A stretch of DNA of 64,000 nucleotides, from the NCBI GenBank assembly GCA_036491115.1, contig DASXCQ010000078.1, positions 1-64,000 on the forward strand. The letters run 5' to 3'. The stretch comes from DATEPR01 sp036491115. Its GTDB lineage: Bacteria; Actinomycetota; Actinomycetes; Mycobacteriales; Pseudonocardiaceae. Numbering within the stretch: position 1 is the first letter of the stretch; the number at the start of each line of letters is the position of its first letter. Made by a program: the position numbers and the translations under genes. Of this stretch, positions 47,204 to 55,405 are shown one piece after another. The notes below the pieces were generated by a model that was not told where the DNA came from, did not search any database, and saw only the letters and a program-made list of their open reading frames with translations.

Positions 47204-48358
47204 ATGACGACCACTGAACACAGCCATGGTGCCCCCGTGGCCAGGATCCCCAACGCCTCCCGGGCCCAACGGTTCGAGTCCTTCGACGTCGAGGCGTTCG
47301 AGGTACCCGGCGGTCGCGAGGAGGACTGGCGCTTCACGCCGATGAAGCGGCTGCGCGGCATGCACACGTCGGTCGACGCCACCGGTACGGCGACGGTCGA
47401 GGTGACCGGGCAGGCGCGGGTCGAGTCGGTGCGGCGCGGGGACGAGCGGCTCGGGGTCGCCGGCACGCCGGGCGACCGGGTGGCGGCCCAGGCGTGGTGC
47501 TCGTTCGACGAGGCCACCCTGATCACCGTGCCCGGTGACACCCGGATCGACGAGCCCGTCGTGGTGACGGTCGCCGGACCGGGTGCCGACCGGGTCGCCT
47601 ACGGCCACCTGCAGGTGCGGGCCGAACAGTTCGCCGAAGCCGTCGTCGTCGTGGACTACACCGGTTCCGGCGCCTACGCGGAGAACGTCGAGTTCGTGCT
47701 GGCCGACGGCGCGAAGCTGACCGTCGTCGCCGTGCACGACTGGGCCGACGACGCCGTCCACATCACCGCGCACCACGCCCGCCTGGGCCGCGACGCCACA
47801 CTGCGGCACACGGTCGTGACGCTGGGCGGTGACCTGGTGCGGGTGGCGCCGACGGTCACGTTCACCGACCGCGGCGGCAACGCCGACCTGAGCGGGCTGT
47901 ACTTCGCCGACGCGGGCCAGCACCTGGAGCACCGGCTGTTCGTCGACCACGCGGTGCCCAACTGCCGCAGCAGGGTCACGTACAAGGGCGCGTTGCAGGG
48001 CGACGGCGCGCACACGGTGTGGATCGGCGACGTGCTGATCCGTGCCGCGGCCGACGCCACCGACACCTACGAGCTCAACCGCAACCTCGTGCTGACCGAC
48101 GGCGCCCGCGCCGACTCGGTGCCGAACCTGGAGATCGAGACCGGTGAGATCGCCGGCGCCGGGCACGCCAGCGCGACCGGCCGGTTCGACGACGAGCAGC
48201 TGTTCTACCTGCAGGCCAGGGGCATCCCGGAGGACCAGGCGCGCCGGCTGGTGGTGCGTGGGTTCTTCCACGAGATCCTGGCCAGGATCGCCGTGCCGGC
48301 CATTCGGGAACGACTGGAGGCGGCCATCGAGGCCGAACTCGAGGCGGTCGGGGTATGA
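47204..48358 (+). CDS. sufD: Fe-S cluster assembly protein SufD
   Basis: 384 residues, paralogue of SufB that forms the SufBC2D scaffold. The beta-helix core shows VLADGAKLTVVAVHDW and LSGLYFADAGQHLEHRLFVDH, and the family C-terminus has LFYLQARGIPEDQARRLVVRG. The ATG at 47204 is the start; it overlaps the next gene (ATGA). Confidence 0.96.
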   Translation: MTTTEHSHGAPVARIPNASRAQRFESFDVEAFEVPGGREEDWRFTPMKRLRGMHTSVDATGTATVEVTGQARVESVRRGDERLGVAGTPGDRVAAQAWCSFDEATLITVPGDTRIDEPVVVTVAGPGADRVAYGHLQVRAEQFAEAVVVVDYTGSGAYAENVEFVLADGAKLTVVAVHDWADDAVHITAHHARLGRDATLRHTVVTLGGDLVRVAPTVTFTDRGGNADLSGLYFADAGQHLEHRLFVDHAVPNCRSRVTYKGALQGDGAHTVWIGDVLIRAAADATDTYELNRNLVLTDGARADSVPNLEIETGEIAGAGHASATGRFDDEQLFYLQARGIPEDQARRLVVRGFFHEILARIAVPAIRERLEAAIEAELEAVGV

Positions 48359-48678
48359 CGCAGGGCTTTCGGGTGTGCGCGCTGTCCGATCTGGACGACG
48401 ACAAGCCGTTCGCCTCGGACGTGGACGGTGAGCCGATCGTCCTGGTCCGCCAGGGCGACGAGGTGCACGCGCTGCGCGACGAGTGCTCGCACGCCGAACT
48501 GGCACTGTCCGACGGCGAGGTGACCGGGAAGGGCATCGAGTGCTTCCTGCACGGGTCGTGTTTCGACCTGCGCACCGGCCAACCGTCGTCGCCGCCGGCC
48601 ACCGAGCCGGTCGACGTGTTCGCCGTCCACGTGACGGACGGCGACGTGTACGTCGACACCGGCCGACCGATCAACTGA
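48355..48678 (+). CDS. Rieske-type ferredoxin in the suf operon
   Basis: 107 residues with a full Rieske motif: CSHAELALSDG followed by CFLHGSCFDL, so the [2Fe-2S] cluster has two Cys and two His ligands. It resembles the ferredoxin subunit of non-heme iron oxygenases. Location between sufD and sufC and the overlapping start codon suggest it serves in cluster assembly or is an electron donor, but it could equally serve an oxygenase elsewhere. Confidence 0.88.
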   Translation: MTQGFRVCALSDLDDDKPFASDVDGEPIVLVRQGDEVHALRDECSHAELALSDGEVTGKGIECFLHGSCFDLRTGQPSSPPATEPVDVFAVHVTDGDVYVDTGRPIN

Positions 48679-48714
48679 CTTTTCGCACTGTCACACAGGA
48701 GAGACGAAGTAGCG

Positions 48715-49491
48715 ATGGCCACTCTGGAGATCAGGGACCTGCACGTGTCGGTCATGGCCGACGACACCGAGAAGCAGATCCTGGACGGCGTCGACCTCAC
48801 CGTGAAGGCGGGCGAGACGCACGCCATCATGGGCCCCAACGGGTCGGGCAAGTCCACCCTGTCCTACGCGATCGCCGGCCACCCCAAGTACAAGGTGACG
48901 TCCGGCGAGGTGCTGCTGGACGGCGAGAGCGTGCTGGCCATGACGGTCGACGAGCGCGCCCGGGCCGGCCTGTTCCTCGCCATGCAGTACCCGGTCGAGG
49001 TGCCTGGCGTGTCCATGTCGAACTTCCTGCGCTCGGCCGCCACCGCGGTGCGCGGCGAGGCACCCGCGCTGCGGCACTGGGTGAAGGAGGTCCGGGCCGC
49101 GATGACCGACCTGGACATCGACGCCGCGTTCGCCGAACGGTCGGTCAACGAGGGCTTCTCCGGCGGCGAGAAGAAACGCCACGAGATCCTGCAGCTGTCG
49201 CTGCTCCGGCCGAAGATCGCGATCCTGGACGAGACCGACTCCGGACTGGACGTCGACGCGCTGCGCGTGGTGTCCGAGGGCGTGAACCGGTACAAGGCGT
49301 CCGGCGAGGTCGGCGTGCTGCTGATCACCCACTACACCCGGATCCTCAAGCACATCACCCCCGACTACGTGCACGTGTTCGCGGGCGGCCGGATCGTCGA
49401 GTCCGGCGGCCCGGAACTGGCCGACGTGCTGGAGGCCGACGGCTACGTCCGTTACCTGGACACCAAGCACGAGGGGGCGGCGACCCCGTGA
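48715..49491 (+). CDS. sufC: SUF ATPase SufC
   Basis: 258 residues. Walker A GPNGSGKSTLSYA, signature GFSGGEKKRHEILQ (the modified ABC signature typical of SufC), Walker B IAILDETDSGLDVD, and the H-loop LLITHYTRILKH. It powers the SufBCD scaffold. The end overlaps sufS (GTGA). Confidence 0.97.
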   Translation: MATLEIRDLHVSVMADDTEKQILDGVDLTVKAGETHAIMGPNGSGKSTLSYAIAGHPKYKVTSGEVLLDGESVLAMTVDERARAGLFLAMQYPVEVPGVSMSNFLRSAATAVRGEAPALRHWVKEVRAAMTDLDIDAAFAERSVNEGFSGGEKKRHEILQLSLLRPKIAILDETDSGLDVDALRVVSEGVNRYKASGEVGVLLITHYTRILKHITPDYVHVFAGGRIVESGGPELADVLEADGYVRYLDTKHEGAATP

Positions 49492-50789
49492 CGAGCACTC
49501 CTGGCGCGGCCAGCTCGCTGGACGTCGACGCGATCCGCAAGGACTTCCCGATCCTGTCCCGCACCATCCGGGACGGGAAGAAGTTGGTGTACCTGGACTC
49601 CGGCGCGACATCGCAGCGCCCCCGGCCGGTGCTGGACGCGGAACGGGTGTTCCTGGAGACGTCCAACGCGGCCGTGCACCGCGGTGCGCACCAGCTGGCC
49701 GAGGAGGCCGACGAGGCGTACGAAGGTGCCCGCGCGCGGATCGCCGATTTCATCGGTGTCGGCGCAGACGAGGTCGTGTTCACCAAGAACGCCACCGAGG
49801 GCATCAACCTGGTCGCCTACGCGATGAGCAACGCCACCACCGCCGGCCCGTCGGCGGACCGGTTCCGCCTGGGCCCCGGTGACGAGATCGTCGTGACCGA
49901 GATGGAGCACCACGCGAACCTGGTGCCGTGGCAGCAGGTGGTCGAGCGGACCGGCGCCACGCTGCGCTGGTTCGGCGTGACCGACGAAGGTCGGTTGGAC
50001 CTGTCCAACATCGACGAGCTGATCAACGACCACACCAGGGTCGTTGCCTTCACTCACCAGTCGAACGTCCTCGGCACGGTCAACCCGCCGGCCCGGCTGG
50101 TGGCGCGGGCCAGGGAGGTCGGCGCGCTCACGGTGCTGGACGCCTGCCAGTCGGTGCCGCACTCGCCCGTTGACTTCGGTGCGCTGGGCGTCGACTTCGC
50201 GGTCTTCTCCGGCCACAAGATGCTCGGCCCCACCGGCATCGGCGTGCTCTACGGCCGGAATGAGCTGTTGTCGGCCATGCCCCCGTTCCTCACCGGCGGG
50301 TCCATGATCGAGATGGTGCACATGGCGCGGTCCACGTTCGCGGCTCCGCCGCAGCGCTTCGAAGCCGGCGTGCCCAACTTCTCGCAGGCTGTCGGCCTGG
50401 GTGCCGCGGTGGACTATTTGACGGCGGTCGGCATGGACCGCATCGCCGAACACGAACACCAGCTGACCGACGCGGCCCTGCACGGCCTGGCCGAGATCCC
50501 CGGCGTGCGGGTCATCGGGCCGACGCATTCCGGCGCGACGGGAACAGCCGACCGGGGTGGTGCTGTTGCCTTTGTCGTGGACGGCATTCACGCACACGAC
50601 GTCGGCCAGGTCCTGGACGACAACGGTGTCGAGGTGCGGGTGGGCCACCACTGTGCGTGGCCGCTGCACCAGAGGTTCGGCATCCCGGCGACGGTGCGGG
50701 CCACGTTCTACCTGTACAACGACCTGGACGACGTGACCGCGTTGCTGGACGGGGTCCGAACGGCGCAGCGGTTCTTCGGGACGGTGTGA
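49488..50789 (+). CDS. sufS: Cysteine desulfurase SufS
   Basis: PLP enzyme that removes sulfur from cysteine. 433 residues: VYLDSGATSQRP, HHANLVPWQ, the PLP lysine in FSGHKMLGPTG, and the catalytic cysteine in RVGHHCAWPLHQR. GTG 49488 overlaps the sufC stop. Its sulfur acceptor, SufU, is the next gene, and its stop overlaps the sufU start (TGATG). Confidence 0.97.
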   Translation: MTSTPGAASSLDVDAIRKDFPILSRTIRDGKKLVYLDSGATSQRPRPVLDAERVFLETSNAAVHRGAHQLAEEADEAYEGARARIADFIGVGADEVVFTKNATEGINLVAYAMSNATTAGPSADRFRLGPGDEIVVTEMEHHANLVPWQQVVERTGATLRWFGVTDEGRLDLSNIDELINDHTRVVAFTHQSNVLGTVNPPARLVARAREVGALTVLDACQSVPHSPVDFGALGVDFAVFSGHKMLGPTGIGVLYGRNELLSAMPPFLTGGSMIEMVHMARSTFAAPPQRFEAGVPNFSQAVGLGAAVDYLTAVGMDRIAEHEHQLTDAALHGLAEIPGVRVIGPTHSGATGTADRGGAVAFVVDGIHAHDVGQVLDDNGVEVRVGHHCAWPLHQRFGIPATVRATFYLYNDLDDVTALLDGVRTAQRFFGTV

Positions 50790-51265
50790 TGCGACTGGAT
50801 CAGATGTACCAGGAGATCATCCTGGACCACTACAAGCGCCCGCATGGGCGTGGCCTGCGCGAGCCCTACGGTGCGGAGGTGCACCACGTCAACCCGACCT
50901 GCGGTGACGAGGTGACCCTGCGGGTACAGCTGAAGGGCAGTGGTCCGGCGGCCGAGGTCGCGGATGTCTCGTACGACGGCCAGGGTTGTTCCATCAGCCA
51001 GGCCGCCACATCTGTCTTGACTGATCTGGTCGTCGGGCACACTGTGGAAAAGGCGTTCGGCACGATGGACGCGTTCGTCGAGCTGATGCAAGGCCGAGGC
51101 CAGATCGAGCCGGACGAGGACGTGCTGGAGGACGCGATCGCGTTCGCCGGCGTGGCGAAATACCCGGCCAGGGTGAAGTGCGCGCTGCTCGGCTGGATGG
51201 CGTTCAAGGACGCCGTGGCCAGGGCCGACGCGGACACCGACACGACCGAGGTGGAACACCGATGA
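50789..51265 (+). CDS. sufU: SufU sulfurtransferase
   Basis: Zinc-dependent sulfur carrier for SufS. 158 residues with VNPTCGDEVTLR (Cys and Asp ligands), YDGQGCSISQAATS and VKCALLGW, giving the full set of Cys-Asp-Cys-Cys zinc ligands. The ATG at 50789 overlaps the sufS stop, and its own stop overlaps the sufT ATG. Confidence 0.96.
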   Translation: MRLDQMYQEIILDHYKRPHGRGLREPYGAEVHHVNPTCGDEVTLRVQLKGSGPAAEVADVSYDGQGCSISQAATSVLTDLVVGHTVEKAFGTMDAFVELMQGRGQIEPDEDVLEDAIAFAGVAKYPARVKCALLGWMAFKDAVARADADTDTTEVEHR

Positions 51266-51783
51266 CGAGCCACACCGACCCCCGCACCACAGAAGCCACG
51301 ACAGGCACCGCAGCCGGCGACGCCACGGCTGCCGCGACCGGCGCTCCGGCGACCGGCACCGCCGCAGGCGACGTCCCTGGGAACGGAGTCGGCACCGAGG
51401 GCGAGGTTCCGGACCGCAGCGCCGCGAGCCTGCCCGAGCCGCCCGCGGCCAATGCCGACGTGGCGTCCGTCGACGACGTCGAGGAAGCCATGCGCGACGT
51501 AGTCGACCCCGAACTCGGCATCAACGTGGTCGACCTCGGCCTCGTCTACGACATCCGCGTCGACGAGCAGAACACCGCCGTGCTCGACATGACCCTGACC
51601 TCGGCGGCCTGCCCGCTCACCGACGTGATCGAGGACCAGGCCCGTAGTGCACTGGTCGGCGGCCCGGCCGGCGGCATCGTCGGCGACATCAAGATCAACT
51701 GGGTCTGGATGCCGCCGTGGGGCCCCGAGAAGATCACCGAGGATGGCCGCGAGCAGTTGCGCGCGCTCGGCTTCACGGTCTGA
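51262..51783 (+). CDS. sufT: SufT (MIP18/DUF59 family) with long low-complexity N-terminus
   Basis: Fe-S maturation factor, 173 residues. The DUF59 core (EEAMRDVVDPELGINVVDLGLV and DMTLTSAACPLTDVIE, with the conserved cysteine) covers about residues 75-173. The first 65-70 residues are rich in Ala, Thr and Gly and look disordered; ordinary SufT proteins are shorter here. Last gene of the suf operon. Confidence 0.93.
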   Translation: MTSHTDPRTTEATTGTAAGDATAAATGAPATGTAAGDVPGNGVGTEGEVPDRSAASLPEPPAANADVASVDDVEEAMRDVVDPELGINVVDLGLVYDIRVDEQNTAVLDMTLTSAACPLTDVIEDQARSALVGGPAGGIVGDIKINWVWMPPWGPEKITEDGREQLRALGFTV

Positions 51784-51916
51784 TCTCGGGACTGCCGTCG
51801 AACGCTGGCTGAGCCGGATCGGCCAGTCGGCAGACGACACCGAGCCTCGCCGCCAACCGCATCCGGTGCGAGCTGACGGCGTGGCGCGCCGACTGGCTGG
51901 GCGCGCGTGCCCGTGG

Positions 51917-52196
51917 CTCGGCATGATCTCGCAGGCGATGCGGACCGACGGTCCAGCGTCGTCTGGCGGGCGATGCGAGCTGACGGTTCGGCATGACCTG
52001 GTTGGCGACACGGCCGGTGGTTCGGCGTGGCCTGATCGGCTACGTGAGCCCACGGTCCGGCACGGCGTGGCAGGTGACGCTAGCCGACGGTTCGGCACGG
52101 CGTGGCAGGTGACGCTAGCCGACGGTTCAGCACGGCGTGGCGGGTGATACTAGCCGGCGGTTGGCCTGGTCTGGCAGGTGACGCGCGCCGACGGTT
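51917..52196. repeat. Degenerate ~35-bp tandem repeats
   Basis: At least eight head-to-tail units at 51917, 51952, 51989, 52023, 52058, 52093, 52128 and 52163, 34-37 bp each. Units 52058 and 52093 are identical; unit 52128 differs from them at several positions, and the outer units are more divergent. Each unit starts like CGGCACGGCGTGGCAGG and ends near GACGGTT. No spacers separate them. The rest of 51784-52490 has no convincing gene, only a palindrome at 52305 and a promoter before 52491. Confidence 0.8.
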
Positions 52197-52304
52197 CGGT
52201 TGGCCTGGCAGGTGATGCTGGCGGTGGCCTGGCGTCGGACTGGTTCGCGCGCGGGCGGTCGGTGCTGGCTGGCAAGTGGCGCCAACGGTGGGTCGGGTGC
52301 CAAA

Positions 52305-52325
52305 CCGGCTGGTGACACCAGCCGG
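52305..52325. promoter_or_regulatory. Perfect 21-bp palindrome
   Basis: CCGGCTGGTG-A-CACCAGCCGG: two perfect 10-bp arms around one base. The single-base centre makes an RNA hairpin unlikely, and no T-run follows, so an operator bound by a dimeric protein fits better than a terminator. It lies 166 bp before the gene at 52491. Confidence 0.5.
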
Positions 52326-52455
52326 CGCCAATTCGCACATCACGCTGCACGGGTGCTCGCCGTCGCGGCCTCGGGCGGCGGAGATGTCCCGGCACGGCCG
52401 GGTTCCCTGTGGGTCGCGATATATTCTCCTTGCTGTCGATGTGGTCCTGGTGGCG

Positions 52456-52490
52456 TTGCCGCGAGTCGATTGTCGGCTGATACTTGGATC
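52456..52490 (+). promoter_or_regulatory. Leaderless promoter of the PPOX gene
   Basis: TTGCCG (52456-52461), 17-bp spacer, GATACT (52479-52484), 6 nt, then ATG at 52491. It has the same geometry as the sufR promoter. Confidence 0.55.
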
Positions 52491-52883
52491 ATGAGCGCAT
52501 TCAGTGAGGCCGAGCTGGCCTACCTGGCCAGCCAGCGGCTTGGTCGGCTCGCGACGGTCGACCGGGACGGCAACCCGCAGAACAGTCCTGTCTCCTTCCA
52601 GTACAACGCCGAGTTCGACTCGATCGACATCGGCGGGTTCGGCATGGGCGCCAGCCGGAAGTTCCGCAACGTGGCGGGGAACGAGCGGGTGGCGTTCGTG
52701 GTCGACGACATCGCTTCTCTTGACCCGTGGCAGGTGCGGTGTGTGGAGATCCGCGGGACTGCCGAGGCGTTGACCGGGCAGGAGCCACAGCGGCCTGGGA
52801 TGTCGGAGGAGCTGATTCGGCTTCGACCTCGGCGGGTGATCAGTTTCGGGCTCACGGAGCCGGCTCCCGCGCGCCCGCACTGA
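52491..52883 (+). CDS. PPOX-class (F420-type) oxidoreductase-like protein
   Basis: 130 residues of the split-barrel flavin/F420-binding family: AELAYLASQRLGRLATVDRDGNPQ, PVSFQYNAEFDSIDIGGFGM and a C-terminal RPRRVISFGL strand. Members reduce substrates with F420H2 or FMN; the substrate here is unknown. The start is settled by the leaderless promoter and the absence of another in-frame start with family similarity. Confidence 0.85.
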   Translation: MSAFSEAELAYLASQRLGRLATVDRDGNPQNSPVSFQYNAEFDSIDIGGFGMGASRKFRNVAGNERVAFVVDDIASLDPWQVRCVEIRGTAEALTGQEPQRPGMSEELIRLRPRRVISFGLTEPAPARPH

Positions 52884-53282
52884 TCTGGGGACTATTGGGC
52901 GACAGAGGATCCTTTCGTTGGACTGCAATCGGTTTGTCGGGACTCGGGCCTATGGGGCCGTTCCTGCGATGAGTGATGGGCAGGGGCGGCTCCGTTTTGG
53001 CCTGTGCGGACGGCTAAGACCCGCGGGGTGGGCTCGTGGTGGGCATTCGTTGGGCGGCGCGGCTTCTGCGGGTGGAGCTGTGTTGAGGACGGCTCTTGTT
53101 GTTGGCTGGCTTGGGTTGGGGGATATTGAGCCGGCAATTGAGTTGTAGGGCCTGGTTGGGCGGCTCCTCGGTGGTGGCCTTCTCGGGGTCGCGCGTGGGT
53201 CGCTTCCAGTGGGGACTGGTGTTCGCGGAGCCGGCTTCGGCTATGGAGCTGGTTGGCCGTGGGGGCGGTGGGCGGGCTGGGG
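52884..53282. other. Noncoding, G/T-rich region of atypical composition
   Basis: About 400 bp with lower GC than the surroundings and a strong G/T bias on the plus strand. Short open frames exist on both strands but show no recognisable protein. It forms one lower-GC patch together with the following gene. Confidence 0.5.
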
Positions 53283-53933
53283 TTATATGTTGTGGTAGGT
53301 CATTGTCAGGGCGTGGCGTGTTCCTGTGTGGACTCTGCTGATGCCTTGGCGGACACTGACCTTGTAACTGCCTCGTTTGCCGGTGGCTGGTCTGTGGCTC
53401 GTAGGGTGGATGATTGCTTCTCCCTGCTTCAGGGTTATGGCTCTGCCTCGGGATTGGGCTCGGGGGTGGTTCTCCACCAGTAGGAGCTCACCGCCTGTGT
53501 ACTGCTTGCGGTGTTGGCTCAGCATGATGGTGAGTTGCAATGGGAACGTTGTCTCGTCTTGTTGGTGGAGGCCTTGATATTCTTGGGCTTGGTGTTTGGT
53601 TACTCGCGTGGCCGGTTGTGGGTGGCCTGGCCGGGTTTCCTGCCATTGCTCGGCTATCGCGGCCAGGTGGGGGTAGCAGTGCGCCTGGAGTGTGGCGACG
53701 GCGGGTGGGGGACTGGTGAAGCGTTGGTGTTCACCCGGGCCCAACCGGTAGGTGTCTTGTTGGATGCGGTCCTGCCACGGGTCTGGTTGGTCGTAGAGGG
53801 CGATCAGTTCGGTGCAGTCGGCTGCGGACAGGGCGGGTGGGGCTACCGCGAAGCCCTGTTCGTTGACGGACTTCGTGATCGCTTGCCAGTTCCAGGTCGC
53901 GACCGTGCCGGGGGCGAGGGTGAGTGTCTTCAT
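53283..53933 (-). CDS. 2OG-Fe(II) oxygenase, Oxygenase-NA (DUF2086) family, altered active site
   Basis: 216 residues. FPLQLTIMLSQ, YTGGELLLVENHPRAQSRGRA and RPATGKRGSYKVSV follow the family order, so it belongs to the AlkB-related Oxygenase-NA group. Two expected sites look changed: the HxD pair reads H123-Q-Q-D126, and the usual RHGVS reads RQGIS (Q196). The gene has a lower GC and is rich in Gln. It lies 37 bp behind alkB on the same strand and may be a later addition to that operon. Confidence 0.7.
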   Translation of the reverse strand: MKTLTLAPGTVATWNWQAITKSVNEQGFAVAPPALSAADCTELIALYDQPDPWQDRIQQDTYRLGPGEHQRFTSPPPAVATLQAHCYPHLAAIAEQWQETRPGHPQPATRVTKHQAQEYQGLHQQDETTFPLQLTIMLSQHRKQYTGGELLLVENHPRAQSRGRAITLKQGEAIIHPTSHRPATGKRGSYKVSVRQGISRVHTGTRHALTMTYHNI

Positions 53934-53970
53934 ATAGATAAGAACCCCGGCGGGGGTGGAACGGTTGCAG

Positions 53971-54633
53971 TTAATCCGGAGAAAGTCCCGATTCTCTGAT
54001 GGTGATGTTCAGGCGGCCGCTCGGCAGGCCCAGATCGGGGTCTCCTTCGGACGGTCGGATGCGCGGCACACCGTGGTACGCCCGGCGGGACGGGCCGCCG
54101 AACACGAACAGGTCGCCCGACGCCAGCTCGATGTCGGTCCACGGCTGGTTGCGGGTTTCCGTGTTGCCGAAGCGGAACACGCAGCGGTCGCCCAGGCTCA
54201 GCGACACGACGGGCGCCAGGCTGCGCTCGTCCTTGTCCTGGTGCATCCCCATCTTCGCGTCGCTGTCGTAGTAGTTGACCAACGCGACGTCCGGCCGGTA
54301 CGCGCGACCGGCATCCTCGTCCTCGTACGCTTCGGCCACCGCACGCTTGCCGAGTTCGGCCAACCAGGCCGGGAACGGCTTCACCGGTGTCTGGGCCTCG
54401 TCGTTCACCGTGCGCGAATAACCGTACGGATACCAGTGCCAGCCCAGGCATACGGTCCGCACCGACATGACGCCACCGGACGGTAACCGCATGGTGCGCA
54501 GTCCGGCCGGCGGCTCCGACCACTCGCGACACGCGGCCACCAGGGAGCGCTGCTCCTGCAGGTCCAGCCAGTCGGGCACGTGCACGGCGCCGGGCGCGAT
54601 CTCGGCGTGTGGGCGGGGAAACAGGCCGGCCAT
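53971..54633 (-). CDS. alkB: AlkB-family DNA/RNA alkylation dioxygenase
   Basis: 2OG-Fe(II) enzyme of 220 residues that reverses alkyl damage by oxidation. NYYDSDAKMGMHQDKDE has the iron ligands His and Asp. VFGGPSRRAYHGVPRI has the second His, and GRLNITIRESG ends with the 2OG-binding arginines. ATG 54633 lies one base after the stop of the MGMT-Ada gene, so the two are coupled. Third gene of the sigma-Ada-AlkB operon. Confidence 0.92.
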   Translation of the reverse strand: MAGLFPRPHAEIAPGAVHVPDWLDLQEQRSLVAACREWSEPPAGLRTMRLPSGGVMSVRTVCLGWHWYPYGYSRTVNDEAQTPVKPFPAWLAELGKRAVAEAYEDEDAGRAYRPDVALVNYYDSDAKMGMHQDKDERSLAPVVSLSLGDRCVFRFGNTETRNQPWTDIELASGDLFVFGGPSRRAYHGVPRIRPSEGDPDLGLPSGRLNITIRESGLSPD

Positions 54634-54634
54634 G

Positions 54635-55405
54635 TCAGCCGGCCTCATCTGGTGCCGGACAGCACTGCGCGCACGGACGGTAGCCGGCGTCGCGCGCCGC
54701 GGTGACGGTGGGAAAGCCGGTCCGGTCGGTCCGGGCCTGTGAGCAGGTCGGAAAGCACACCATCCCGGTGGCGTCACTGGCCACATAGCGGATGTCGAGT
54801 TGGGCCAACGCGTACACCTTGCCGAGATTAGTGCCCTCGGCGGCCAGGAGCGCGCGTTTCACAGCTTGACCGAGTACGTGCTCGCCCGGCGTGCCGTCGG
54901 CATTGATCACCCGGTGACAGGGAATCAGTACCGGGACGGGGTTCTCGCGTAGCACGACGTCCACGTGATGCGCGGTTGCCTGTGGACCGACGCGGCCGGC
55001 GAGCCAGTCGTAAGGGCGTACCTGACCTCGGGGGATGGTGAGGACCGCCAGCAGCACCTCGCGTTCGAACGCGCTCAACCGGCTCAGGTCGAAGCGGATC
55101 CGGTCGGCACGGTCCGTGTTCGACGGTGGGGGCGGGCCGCCGGCGAGCAGCGGTTGGGCGAACCGGCGGTGGAACTGGTCGGTGAATTCGGTGTCGTCGT
55201 CGTGGACGGCATCGCTGGTGCGCACGTAGATGACGCCTCGGTGGGTGGAGGCGACGTACAGGTCGCAGACCGGTCCGGGCGTCCGGGCCCAGCGGGCGGC
55301 GATGCGTTCGAGCAGGCCGGGCGGGCCGTTGGCGGCCAGGGTGGCCAGGCCCTCGGTGACGGCGTCGTCCGGGACGGGGGTGACGGGCGGTCGGTCAGGG
55401 GTCAT
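54635..55405 (-). CDS. MGMT (Ogt) domain fused to C-terminal Ada methyl-sensing zinc domain
   Basis: 256 residues in an order reversed from Ada. The first part is an alkylguanine-DNA methyltransferase with active-site C163 in LIPCHRVINADG. The last part resembles the Ada N-terminal zinc domain: C217 and C221 in GMVCFPTCSQ, and C245 and C248 in YRPCAQCC. Spacing (3, 23, 2) is close to that of Ada C38/C42/C69/C72. There is no AraC-type DNA-binding domain. The arginine-finger site before the helix reads HHV (H146-H147) instead of RAV. The ATG overlaps the sigma-factor stop. Confidence 0.88.
   Translation of the reverse strand: MTPDRPPVTPVPDDAVTEGLATLAANGPPGLLERIAARWARTPGPVCDLYVASTHRGVIYVRTSDAVHDDDTEFTDQFHRRFAQPLLAGGPPPPSNTDRADRIRFDLSRLSAFEREVLLAVLTIPRGQVRPYDWLAGRVGPQATAHHVDVVLRENPVPVLIPCHRVINADGTPGEHVLGQAVKRALLAAEGTNLGKVYALAQLDIRYVASDATGMVCFPTCSQARTDRTGFPTVTAARDAGYRPCAQCCPAPDEAG

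Noticed and set aside
51866..52098. Short open frames on the minus strand reading through the tandem repeats
   Set aside because: The repeated peptide follows from the DNA repeat; no start signal, no homology, and frames differ between units.
51917..52196. CRISPR array
   Set aside because: The 35-bp units are contiguous, without unique spacers, and no cas gene is nearby.
53934..53970. Terminator between alkB and the oxygenase gene
   Set aside because: A CCCC-GCC-GGGG stem followed by TTCTTAT is present on the minus strand, but the stem is only 4 bp and the T-run is broken; too weak to call.
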